Assembly: GCA_021129535.1 (NCBI GenBank)
Contig: JAJOLB010000009.1
Span: forward strand, 1-15,709
DNA length: 15,709 bases
DNA from: Minisyncoccota bacterium
GTDB taxonomy: Bacteria; Patescibacteriota; Minisyncoccia; Phycocordibacterales; UBA1006
Reading direction: 5' to 3'
Translations under genes and position numbers: made by a program
The notes under the pieces: model-generated
Database searches by the model: none
What the model was told of the DNA's origin: nothing
The model's input: only the letters and a program-made list of their open reading frames with translations
Shown here: in pieces, positions 6,589-13,042 of the stretch
Position numbering within the stretch: the stretch's first letter is position 1
Layout of the letters: each line of letters starts with the position of its first letter

Positions 6589-7728
6589 ACTTTCTAGCAA
6601 CTCATCAATTCCAGATAAGGTTCCATCTACTAAAAAATCTAACATTGCCCCACCACCTGTTGATATAAAACTAAATGAATCCTCTAAATTATTTTCCAAA
6701 ATAACGGTGCTGGTGTCTCCACCACCTGTAACAGAAAAGACTTCTGAATGAGAGATGCTTTTTGCAATATCAATGGAACCTTCACTGTATCCGTCCTCAT
6801 ATTTCCCCATAGGTCCATTCCACATAACTGCCGATGAATGACTAATAATTGTTTCGAATAATTTAGATGTCCCCATGCCTATGTCTAGAATTATCGTATC
6901 ATCTGACACATCTTGAATATCAGCAAGATCCCCATGTTCATCAATATAATCCAGTGGTAAAATTATTTTGTCACTATTTACCATAGAGGAAATATCAATA
7001 TCATCACAGAATGATTTTCCTATTTTAAAGCCACGAGCTTTTAAAAAGACATTGGCAAGTGCGCCGCCAAGTAAAACATAGTCTAAGTCTGGTAACATTT
7101 TCTCCAACAAGGTAAATTTTGTACCAAATTTTGCACCACCTAAAACAAGTGTTTTCATTCCTTCACGATGTAACATAAACTCGCTCAGGTGTTTAACCTC
7201 GTCAATGAATTGTAGTCCAAAATAGCTCGGTAACTCTTTTACAATAGCATTTACTGATGCATGTTTACGGTGTGATACTGAAAATGCATCATTTATGTAT
7301 ATGTCGCAATTATCAACGAGGTCTACTAAATATGAAGCATCATTTTCTTTTTCACCACTGAATTGTCGTACATTTTCAAGCATGAGAACTGAACCCTGCC
7401 CCATACCTGAGATTGTCCTGTGTAAAATATCAGTATCATAACGAGGTAAAAACCCTACAGTAAAAATCTGATTCATATATTCAAAAATAGGTTTTAAAGA
7501 TTGTTCTGGGTCACGTCCAATATGTGATAACAGCACAACAGATGCACCAGCATCAGTTAGAAATTCGATTGTTTTTAAAGATTTTAAAATACGCCAGTCC
7601 TCACCAACATCCACAACACCATTTTCACCAAGAGAAACATTTACGTCAATACGTAATAAAACCTTTTTTCCATTAAGCTCTTTTACATTTTCAATACTGT
7701 ATTTTTCAATTTTTTCAAAAATATTCAT
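6571..7728 (-). CDS. pgk: Phosphoglycerate kinase
   Basis: The enzyme transfers phosphate from 1,3-bisphosphoglycerate to ADP, the first ATP-yielding step of lower glycolysis, in the cytoplasm. Visible family motifs in order are R-I-D-V-N-V (substrate-binding loop), S-H-I-G-R-D, the G-G-A-K-F-G-T-K-F segment, W-N-G-P-M-G-K-Y-E, and the nucleotide-binding G-G-G-D-T-S-T-V near the end. With the start at 7728 it has 385 residues, normal to slightly short. An upstream ATG at 7743 is rejected because it lies inside the promoter: a TATACT -10 ends exactly 7 nt before 7728, predicting a leaderless transcript. The gene ends in the terminator shared with rnhA. Confidence 0.95.
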   Translation of the reverse strand: MNIFEKIEKYSIENVKELNGKKVLLRIDVNVSLGENGVVDVGEDWRILKSLKTIEFLTDAGASVVLLSHIGRDPEQSLKPIFEYMNQIFTVGFLPRYDTDILHRTISGMGQGSVLMLENVRQFSGEKENDASYLVDLVDNCDIYINDAFSVSHRKHASVNAIVKELPSYFGLQFIDEVKHLSEFMLHREGMKTLVLGGAKFGTKFTLLEKMLPDLDYVLLGGALANVFLKARGFKIGKSFCDDIDISSMVNSDKIILPLDYIDEHGDLADIQDVSDDTIILDIGMGTSKLFETIISHSSAVMWNGPMGKYEDGYSEGSIDIAKSISHSEVFSVTGGGDTSTVILENNLEDSFSFISTGGGAMLDFLVDGTLSGIDELLESKKEDN

Positions 7729-7734
7729 AATACA

Positions 7735-7740
7735 AGTATA
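7735..7740 (-). promoter_or_regulatory. pgk -10 element, predicted leaderless
   Basis: TATACT on the minus strand ends 7 nt before the ATG at 7728. No good -35 is visible at 7758-7763 (TTTTAT). The spacing matches that of rnhA, DUF1361 and the small gene at 10354. Confidence 0.5.
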
Positions 7741-7760
7741 CACAAGGAAAAAAATACATA

Positions 7761-7794
7761 AAATAAAAAATCTGCATATGCAGATTTTTTATTT
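7761..7794 (-). terminator. Terminator of the rpsF-ssb-rpsR cluster
   Basis: This is a perfect 34-nt palindrome, 17 nt per arm, with core TCTGCATATGCAGA and flanking A and T runs. It begins at the rpsR stop codon (7795-7793) and should terminate that transcript just before the pgk promoter. Confidence 0.8.
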
Positions 7795-7996
7795 AGCTTC
7801 GGATAAATGGCAATAATCCCATAAACCGTGAACGCTTGATAGCAGTTGCAAGTTTTCGTTGCATTTTTGCTGACGTTCCTGTTCGCTTTCGTCCCATAAT
7901 TCGGGCTGTTGGCGTTAGAAATCGTTTTAGCAATTCTGTATCTTTGTAATCAATTTGCTTGATATTGTTTTGTTTAAAATAACAGTGTTGTTTCAT
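7793..7996 (-). CDS. rpsR: 30S ribosomal protein S18
   Basis: S18 binds S6 on the platform of the small subunit. The 67-residue protein has the typical Y-K-D-x-x-L-L-K-R-F-L segment, I-M-G-R-K-R-T-G-T, and the signature K-M-Q-R-K-L-A-T-A-I-K-R-S-R-F-M-G-L-L-P-F. Zinc-type cysteines are missing except one near the N-terminus. It is the last gene of rpsF-ssb-rpsR, an order conserved in many bacteria, but 136 nt separate it from ssb, and a hairpin lies in that gap. No Shine-Dalgarno sequence precedes the ATG. Confidence 0.96.
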   Translation of the reverse strand: MKQHCYFKQNNIKQIDYKDTELLKRFLTPTARIMGRKRTGTSAKMQRKLATAIKRSRFMGLLPFIRS

Positions 7997-8047
7997 AATA
8001 ATTTATATTAGTTATTTTAGTTCTGATTTTCGTATGAGTTCGAGGCG

Positions 8048-8104
8048 TTCAAAATTTTTCAATTGAGACGTATATAAAATACCTTGATTGAGAAAAATTT
8101 TGAA
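8048..8104 (-). other. Intercistronic hairpin between ssb and rpsR
   Basis: A 12-bp perfect helix (8048-8059 with 8093-8104) is extended by a C-G pair and a bulged second helix. In the mRNA, CTCAAT occurs twice within the apical part. There is no T run, so it is not a terminator. It may be a stability or processing element, or a site for ribosomal-protein feedback; the last is inference from position only. Confidence 0.45.
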
Positions 8105-8132
8105 AACAACGAAGAAATCATAGAAAAGCTTA

Positions 8133-8588
8133 CTAAAATGGAATGTCTTCTGGATTGATGTCTTCTTCTGGATACTCAATAGTATCAACAGACGGAGCAG
8201 TAGTTTGAGGTGCTGTAACTGGGTTAGCAGCTACTGGTGCGCTAGATGCGACACCTTGTGAGCGTGTTCCAAACTGTACGCGGTCAGCAACAATTTCTGT
8301 TCGGTACATTTTTTTACCGGTAGATTTATCGTCCCATGACTGTGTTTGTAGTCGTCCCTCAACAAGAACCTGTGAACCTTTTGCTAAATATTGTGCAGAA
8401 GTTTCAGCTTGTCGCCCAAATACCACAATATTGTGATAGTCGGCAGCTTCCTTTTTGTTACCAGCTGCATCCTTCCACACACGATTTGTCGCGATAGAAA
8501 ATGATGTAACCTTCATTCCTGAGGGTAATGTTTTTAATTCTGGGTCCCGTGTAAGGTTTCCCACAATCATTGCTTTGTTTAAGTACAT
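8133..8588 (-). CDS. ssb: Single-stranded DNA-binding protein
   Basis: SSB coats single-stranded DNA during replication and repair and recruits partner enzymes. Residues 1-105 are an OB fold beginning M-Y-L-N-K-A-M-I-V-G-N-L-T-R-D-P-E, with Y-H-N-I-V-V-F-G-R-Q-A-E and V-E-G-R-L-Q-T-Q-S-W. A short Ala/Pro/Thr-rich linker follows, then the acidic tip ending P-E-D-I-P-F, the conserved partner-docking peptide. At 151 residues it is of usual size. It lies 44 nt downstream of rpsF and is probably co-transcribed. No Shine-Dalgarno sequence lies at the normal distance. Confidence 0.97.
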   Translation of the reverse strand: MYLNKAMIVGNLTRDPELKTLPSGMKVTSFSIATNRVWKDAAGNKKEAADYHNIVVFGRQAETSAQYLAKGSQVLVEGRLQTQSWDDKSTGKKMYRTEIVADRVQFGTRSQGVASSAPVAANPVTAPQTTAPSVDTIEYPEEDINPEDIPF

Positions 8589-8632
8589 ATAATTAAATTA
8601 AGTTAATTGATAATTGATACACTCAGTATACC

Positions 8633-9436
8633 TTATTTTCCTCCGTTTAATTCGTCCTGTAATTCTGCAAGTTTGTCCCACTTTCCGTTTTTAGCCAAGG
8701 TCGCTTGTTTTGACCATGTTTTTGGATCATGTGATGCTAGTTTATTTTCTTCCAAGATATTTCGTAGGTCTCCTACCTTTGATCCTGATAATTCTTCAAA
8801 TGTTTTAATTCCAGCTGTTGCAAATATTTCTGCAATTTTTGGCCCAATTCCTTCAATTTTTGTTAAATCATCAACCTCTGCTGTTTCTGGTACAGCTTCT
8901 TCTGAAATTTCCTCTTCTACCTTTGCTGTTTTTACTTCCTTTACCTCTTTGGTTACAGGAGCAACATCGGCAACAGGACGCTCTACACCGTCGTCTTCAA
9001 TTTCTGATTCCTCGTCAATAGCTTCTTGTTTTCGAGCAAGTTTATATGGTATTTCAGAAACAATAGTATTTTCCTTGACTGTTTTAATAACAATGTATCG
9101 TAATACTGATGCAATATTTTCAATTTCAGTAGTTAATTCCTCGATTACTTCTGGTGCTAGATCAAATTTAATCCATCCAAAATAAGCTTGTGAAAAAATA
9201 TTTCGCTTGTTATCAATAATTTTGTCCATATCATAGGCAAGATCAACTAATGCTGGCATTTCCTCTGAAATTACGATTCCTTTAAATTTAGTAATAATAG
9301 CCACTAGAGCTTCTCGCTCTTTTCCTAGATTCCCTTCATCTACGCTTGGTAGGATGTGATATCCAACCTCGTAAACACGTGGCTCAAGTGCATAAGCACT
9401 TTCTTGAGAATTTGTTTGTGTATTATTTATATTCAT
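8633..9436 (-). CDS. rpsF: 30S ribosomal protein S6 fused to a helix-hairpin-helix domain
   Basis: S6 pairs with S18 on the small-subunit platform. Residues about 18-120 are the S6 ferredoxin-like fold (Y-E-V-G-Y-H-I-L-P ... D-L-A-Y-D-M ... Y-F-G-W-I-K-F-D ... V-L-R-Y-I-V-I-K). Residues about 130-187 are an acidic Glu/Val/Pro-rich linker. Residues about 188-267 form a second domain with the helix-hairpin-helix signature I-E-G-I-G-P-K-I-A-E, then T-F-E-E-L-S, D-P-K-T-W-x-x-Q-A-x-L-A, G-K-W-D-K-L and the terminal L-Q-D-E-L-N-G-G-K. The same extension occurs at the C-terminus of L21 and other ribosomal proteins in some phyla, from memory. Plain S6 has about 95-135 residues, so at 267 this is roughly twice the size. 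It is the first gene of the rpsF-ssb-rpsR cluster. Confidence 0.93.
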   Translation of the reverse strand: MNINNTQTNSQESAYALEPRVYEVGYHILPSVDEGNLGKEREALVAIITKFKGIVISEEMPALVDLAYDMDKIIDNKRNIFSQAYFGWIKFDLAPEVIEELTTEIENIASVLRYIVIKTVKENTIVSEIPYKLARKQEAIDEESEIEDDGVERPVADVAPVTKEVKEVKTAKVEEEISEEAVPETAEVDDLTKIEGIGPKIAEIFATAGIKTFEELSGSKVGDLRNILEENKLASHDPKTWSKQATLAKNGKWDKLAELQDELNGGK

Positions 9437-9445
9437 ACGTTTTCT

Positions 9446-9473
9446 ATACTACCTGTATTTGATTTTTTGTAAA
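9446..9473 (-). promoter_or_regulatory. rpsF promoter
   Basis: TTTACA (9473-9468) lies 16 nt before TAGTAT (9451-9446) on the minus strand, ending 10 nt before the ATG at 9436. An overlapping TATAGA (9448-9443) would end 7 nt before it. Either choice leaves almost no leader. Confidence 0.55.
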
Positions 9474-9500
9474 CAAAAAACCCTATAAACGATAGAGTTT
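9474..9500 (-). terminator. Terminator of tatD
   Basis: A 9-bp stem (9478-9486 with 9492-9500, one G-U pair) with loop CGTTT on the minus strand ends in a T run just past the tatD stop TAG (9485-9483), which lies in the stem. The rpsF promoter begins directly after it. Confidence 0.65.
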
Positions 9501-10295
9501 CTTTGCATTTTGCATAATCTGCTCAGCAATATCATTTTCATCTAAACCTTTTATTTCTGCGATTTTTTTTACAACCTCGCGAACATGTGATGGTTCGTTG
9601 CGGCGACCGCGAAATGGTACAGGCGCAACATAGGGCGCATCTGTTTCAGACAAGATTCTATCTATAGGTACAAATGCTACAAGCTCCTCATATATTTTTG
9701 CAAATGTTATTACACCTGTAAATGAAATATAGAAACCTAAATCTAAAAACTCCTGAGCAATTTTTGTTGTTCCAGCAAAAAAATGAACATCACCAACGAG
9801 GTTTGGGTTTTTAATTTTATATTCTTTGAGGATATCTAAAACATCATCATATGCATCATAGGTATTTTCAGACGGGCGAATATGTAACATTAACGGCAGA
9901 TTTGTATCGATAGCCAATCTAATCTGCAAATGAAATGCGTCCTTTTGTTTCTGTTTTGCGTTAGCATCTCCATGGAAATAATCCAAGCCACATTCCCCTA
10001 TTCCAACAATATTATTATGTATGTCTTTTTCTATGAGATTATGATAAAAATCATAATCAAAATCCTCGCTAGCCTCGTTTACATAGGACGGCGCAGCATA
10101 AATTGGATGCAAACCAACAATCGCAAACATGTGATCATATTGTTCAGCAAGTTCAATCGCTATCTGCGATGTTCCGCGCCCTGTTCCAACATTCACAACT
10201 ATAACATCGTCATTTTTTGTTTTTTCTGCAATAGCATCTATATCATCAGAAAATTCTGAAAGGTTGAGGTGTGTATGTGCATCTATGTATTTCAT
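9483..10295 (-). CDS. tatD: TatD-family metal-dependent hydrolase / DNase
   Basis: TatD proteins are cytoplasmic TIM-barrel metalloenzymes, usually reported as 3'-5' exonucleases or deoxyribonucleases in DNA repair or turnover. The start at 10295 places the metal-binding D-A-H-T-H-L at residues 5-10. Next come G-L-H-P, the metal-bridging G-I-G-E-C-G-L-D-Y, L-M-L-H-I-R, the H-F-F-A-G histidine, and S-E-T-D-A-P-Y, so all ligands are present. The length is 270 residues, normal for the family (about 260). An in-frame extension upstream to 10367 would add 24 hydrophobic residues ahead of the conserved start and is rejected. The gene ends in its own terminator. Confidence 0.93.
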   Translation of the reverse strand: MKYIDAHTHLNLSEFSDDIDAIAEKTKNDDVIVVNVGTGRGTSQIAIELAEQYDHMFAIVGLHPIYAAPSYVNEASEDFDYDFYHNLIEKDIHNNIVGIGECGLDYFHGDANAKQKQKDAFHLQIRLAIDTNLPLMLHIRPSENTYDAYDDVLDILKEYKIKNPNLVGDVHFFAGTTKIAQEFLDLGFYISFTGVITFAKIYEELVAFVPIDRILSETDAPYVAPVPFRGRRNEPSHVREVVKKIAEIKGLDENDIAEQIMQNAKKLYRL

Positions 10296-10303
10296 ATATC
10301 TAT

Positions 10304-10331
10304 AGTTTATTAACTTTATATTAAATAGCAA
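10304..10331 (-). promoter_or_regulatory. Possible tatD promoter
   Basis: TTGCTA (10331-10326) lies 16 nt before TAAACT (10309-10304), which ends 9 nt before the ATG at 10295. The boxes are weak but the geometry matches other genes in the window. Confidence 0.35.
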
Positions 10332-10341
10332 TATTTTTATG

Positions 10342-10347
10342 TATAAT
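10342..10347 (+). promoter_or_regulatory. -10 element of the small gene at 10354
   Basis: A perfect TATAAT ends 7 nt before the ATG at 10354, predicting a leaderless transcript. It is divergent from the tatD promoter. No clear -35 is present. Confidence 0.45.
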
Positions 10348-10353
10348 AAAAAT

Positions 10354-10463
10354 ATGAAAGAAAACAAAAATTAAAGGCTGAAAGAGACAAGAGAAAGGCC
10401 AATAGATTAAAAAATGAAATTAAAGGCAAAATAAAAAAAGAGCAGATGAAACGTATATGTTGA
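10354..10463 (+). pseudogene. Small Lys-rich gene, frame-interrupted by one base
   Basis: The ATG opens five Lys/Asn/Glu codons after Met and stops at TAA (10372-10374). In the -1 frame, from TTA at 10371, an uninterrupted reading continues for 30 codons to TGA (10461-10463): a basic, helical peptide with A-E-R-D-K-R-K-A-N-R-L-K-N-E-I-K-G-K-I-K-K-E-like character. One extra A in the five-A run at 10366-10370 would fuse both parts into a 36-residue protein. The unit has a TATAAT at leaderless distance and its own terminator, so it looks like a real small gene. The break may be a mutation, a sequencing error in a homopolymer, or slippage-controlled expression. I do not recognise the peptide. 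Confidence 0.45.
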
Positions 10464-10476
10464 ATGCTCTTTTTTT
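10433..10476. terminator. Bidirectional terminator between the small gene and metG
   Basis: A 12-bp stem (10433-10444 with 10465-10476) with A and T runs encloses a 20-nt loop that holds the TGA of the small gene. It can serve that gene on the plus strand and metG (stop at 10505) on the minus strand. Confidence 0.7.
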
Positions 10477-10504
10477 ATTTTAACGCAGAAATTCGCTTAT
10501 TTTT

Positions 10505-11947
10505 TTAATCTATTCTTTTGAATAAAGGTTCTGTTGGTAATCTAACCTCTGTCAAACATTGTTGAATCTTATCAGCTGTTTCTGGCATAAATGGATACAA
10601 TGAAATTGCCAAACGATTAAGCTCGTCAGCAAGATATTGTAGGTCTTTGTGTGCTGCTGCGACGTCTTCCTTTATCTTTTTAAATGGTTTTTCACTTGCA
10701 ATAAATGCATCCATATCACCAATCAATCGCCAAATCTCATCCATTGATTTATTAAAATCGAATTCATCAATATGTCGTGCGTGAAATGATAATATTGGAT
10801 CATGATCATCAAAATTAATATCTGAGATATCAACCTCATAACTCGTAATCATTTTCATAACACGTTGAACAAGATTCCCTAAACCATTTGCAAGATTCGC
10901 ATTATAATCAACCTTGAATTTATCCATGGTCATATCTGAATCCTCGAATGAATGAACGTGTCGTAATAGATAATATCGCAAGGCATCAGTTCCGTATTCA
11001 TTAATAATCTTTAACGGATCAATTACATTTCCAACAGATTTAGACATCTTTTGTCCACCAGAATTAATAAATCCATTAATCACAACCTGTTTTGAATTTG
11101 GTAGTCCTGCGGCGTACAGCATTGCCTGCCACATGGCTGACTGCTGTCGTAAATTGTCTTTACCACAATACTGAATAGGATTTCCATTAACCCAATAGTC
11201 ATTAAATTTTCCATCCTGAGGCCAATCAAGTGTTGAAATATAATTCACCAAGGCATCAAACCAAACATACATAACCTGTGAATCGTCCCCAGGTACTGGG
11301 ATTCCCCATGGCATTTTTGTTTTTAATCGTGAGATTGAAAAATCCTGTAACCCACGTTCAACAAATTTTTTAATTTCATTAAATCGTTTATTTGGAATAA
11401 CAAAATTTTCATTCTCGGCGTAGAATTTTTCTAGAAAACCCTGTGTTGCTGAGAATTTGAAAAAATAATTCTCCTCGTCAATGAGTTCAATTTTTCCACC
11501 CAGATGATCAGGACATTCTCCATTATCCAAATCTGAATCTGTTTTATTCAATTCACAACCAACACAATATTTTGATTGGTAATTTTTTTTATAGATAAAA
11601 CCATTTTTATCACAACGTTTCCAGAATTCTTGTGCTGCTGCAATATGTTTCTCGTCGGTTGTCCTGATAAAATGAATATCATCTGATAGACCTAATTGTT
11701 TCCCTAGGTCTTTAAAATTTTGTGCATACCCGTCTACATATTCCTGAACAGGAATACCGGCCTCAGTGGCCTTTTCATAAATTTTCATCCCATGTTCATC
11801 TGTTCCTGTATTAAAAAATACATCATATCCGGCAAGTTTTTTATATCGTGCAAAGGCGTCAGCACGTACAAACTCTAATGCATGTCCAACATGTGGTTTT
11901 CCATTAACATATGGAAGTGTTGTTGTTATATATTGTTTTGTTTTCAT
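10505..11947 (-). CDS. metG: Methionyl-tRNA synthetase
   Basis: The enzyme charges tRNA-Met with methionine for initiation and elongation. It is a class I synthetase with the HIGH-type motif H-V-G-H at residues 19-22, preceded by T-T-T-L-P-Y-V-N-G-K-P. A connective zinc knuckle uses Cys128, Cys131, Cys145 and His148. The K-M-S-K-S loop is at 300-304. The length is 480 residues, so the C-terminal EMAP/Trbp111-like tRNA-binding domain of longer MetRS is absent. The protein ends after the helical anticodon-binding domain (P-F-M-P-E-T-A-D-K-I near the end). The start codon lies 3 nt after the stop of the upstream membrane-protein gene with no Shine-Dalgarno sequence, so translation is probably coupled. 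Confidence 0.96.
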   Translation of the reverse strand: MKTKQYITTTLPYVNGKPHVGHALEFVRADAFARYKKLAGYDVFFNTGTDEHGMKIYEKATEAGIPVQEYVDGYAQNFKDLGKQLGLSDDIHFIRTTDEKHIAAAQEFWKRCDKNGFIYKKNYQSKYCVGCELNKTDSDLDNGECPDHLGGKIELIDEENYFFKFSATQGFLEKFYAENENFVIPNKRFNEIKKFVERGLQDFSISRLKTKMPWGIPVPGDDSQVMYVWFDALVNYISTLDWPQDGKFNDYWVNGNPIQYCGKDNLRQQSAMWQAMLYAAGLPNSKQVVINGFINSGGQKMSKSVGNVIDPLKIINEYGTDALRYYLLRHVHSFEDSDMTMDKFKVDYNANLANGLGNLVQRVMKMITSYEVDISDINFDDHDPILSFHARHIDEFDFNKSMDEIWRLIGDMDAFIASEKPFKKIKEDVAAAHKDLQYLADELNRLAISLYPFMPETADKIQQCLTEVRLPTEPLFKRID

Positions 11948-11950
11948 AAT

Positions 11951-12976
11951 TTAATTTTCTATTATTTTGACCTTACCCTCTTTAACATTTTCTATTTCAT
12001 CGACAATTTCTAAACCAAGTAATGCCAGAGGAATTGCAATAATTAAACCTGCAAAACCAAATAGTTTAGCACCTATAATTACTGATAAAATTACCAATAA
12101 CGATGGAATACCTGTTATTTTTTTGAATATAAAAGGTTGAACAACATAATCTAAAATTTGCTGAACAATCATATAGAATGCCAAAACCATTAACCCTGTT
12201 TGCCAACCTGAATGCAAAAACCCAATCCCAACAGCAGGCAGAAGAGCAATGAATATTCCGTATGGAACAAGACCCATCAATCCTGCCAACAATGACAGCA
12301 ACAGCGCATATTGTATTCCAATAATGCTCAGTCCAATATACGTAATAACAACAACAAGTGCAGCAATAATAAGCTGCCCACGAAACCATCCTCCAATTTT
12401 TAGCTGTGTATTATGCCAAACACGCAGAACTGATTCTTCATATTTTTTTTGTGTAAATATTCTCAATACTCGATCAAGTCCGTGATCCTGAACGCTCAGG
12501 TAAAACGAAACAATAAAAATAATAATAAGATTCAAAATCCCTCCAAAGAATGAACCGAGTGTCGTAAATAATTGATCAACAGGTGTTTGTCTGATTTTCG
12601 ATAGAATGTCTTCTGTTCCTGAAATTTTATCAAATTGCTGAGATAAGAAATCAAAATTCACATACTGTGCAATTTCTGGGAAAAATCCTGCGAGAGTGCT
12701 GACCTCCGTGACAATAACAGGAATCATAAAGATAATAATCCCGAAAAAGAGCATCATCATGATCACATAAAAAATCAAAACTGATGCAACGCGCGGAATC
12801 TTATATTTCTCCCATCGTTTTACAAAATCTTCTATAAAGGTTGAGATAACAATTGCAACCAGCAACATCAATAGAAAACCGCGAACTGACCACATGGCAT
12901 ACCCAATAGCCCCAATTCCAAATAACGCAATCAGGTTATATGGATCAAACTTAATTGTCATATTTGTATTTTTCAT
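11951..12976 (-). CDS. AI-2E/PerM family membrane protein
   Basis: This is a 341-residue integral membrane protein with about seven or eight hydrophobic segments. The first pair is near residues 12-45. A soluble loop lies around 90-135, and a cluster of long helices spans about 195-330 with L-L-A-G-L-M-G-L-V-P-Y-G, Q-I-L-D-Y-V-V-Q-P-F-I-F and G-L-I-I-A-I-P-L-A. These are the landmarks of the AI-2E transporter (PerM/YdiK/TqsA) superfamily. Members have been linked to autoinducer-2 export and to Na+/H+ exchange, so the name gives no sure substrate. The chosen ATG at 12976 has a near-leaderless promoter; an ATG five codons further in is an alternative. metG follows after 3 nt. Confidence 0.85.
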   Translation of the reverse strand: MKNTNMTIKFDPYNLIALFGIGAIGYAMWSVRGFLLMLLVAIVISTFIEDFVKRWEKYKIPRVASVLIFYVIMMMLFFGIIIFMIPVIVTEVSTLAGFFPEIAQYVNFDFLSQQFDKISGTEDILSKIRQTPVDQLFTTLGSFFGGILNLIIIFIVSFYLSVQDHGLDRVLRIFTQKKYEESVLRVWHNTQLKIGGWFRGQLIIAALVVVITYIGLSIIGIQYALLLSLLAGLMGLVPYGIFIALLPAVGIGFLHSGWQTGLMVLAFYMIVQQILDYVVQPFIFKKITGIPSLLVILSVIIGAKLFGFAGLIIAIPLALLGLEIVDEIENVKEGKVKIIEN

Positions 12977-12984
12977 ATATCTCT

Positions 12985-12993
12985 ATCGTATCA
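12985..12993 (-). promoter_or_regulatory. Extended -10 of the PerM-family gene (TGATACGAT)
   Basis: TGA-TACGAT on the minus strand ends 9 nt before the ATG at 12976, leaving a leader of only one or two bases. It is close in sequence to the ftsK and antiporter elements. Confidence 0.5.
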
Positions 12994-13026
12994 TAAACAT
13001 GTTTTAAGGGCACTTTTTTATAGACG

Positions 13027-13035
13027 TGATACAAT
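13027..13035 (+). promoter_or_regulatory. Extended -10 of the antiporter gene (TGATACAAT)
   Basis: TGA-TACAAT ends 8 nt before the ATG at 13043, so the transcript is predicted to be leaderless. No strong -35 box is seen, as expected for an extended -10 promoter. Confidence 0.55.
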
Positions 13036-13042
13036 ATTAATT

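Noticed and set aside
7729..7743. Upstream ATG of pgk adding five residues
   Set aside because: It overlaps the TATACT -10 element, whose predicted start site is at the ATG at 7728. The added residues are not typical of the family.
8640..8644. Perfect GGAGG Shine-Dalgarno sequence for ssb
   Set aside because: It lies about 52 nt before the ssb ATG and encodes the Gly-Gly near the end of S6, so it is coding sequence rather than a ribosome-binding site at working distance.
8607..9185. Forward open frame of 192 codons
   Set aside because: It is antisense to rpsF, whose S6 and helix-hairpin-helix domains are unmistakable. Its Ser/Phe-rich composition is that of a shadow frame.
10296..10367. 24-residue hydrophobic N-terminal extension of TatD
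   Set aside because: TatD proteins start just before the D-A-H-T-H motif. The extension is translated AT-rich intergenic sequence that runs through the likely promoter.
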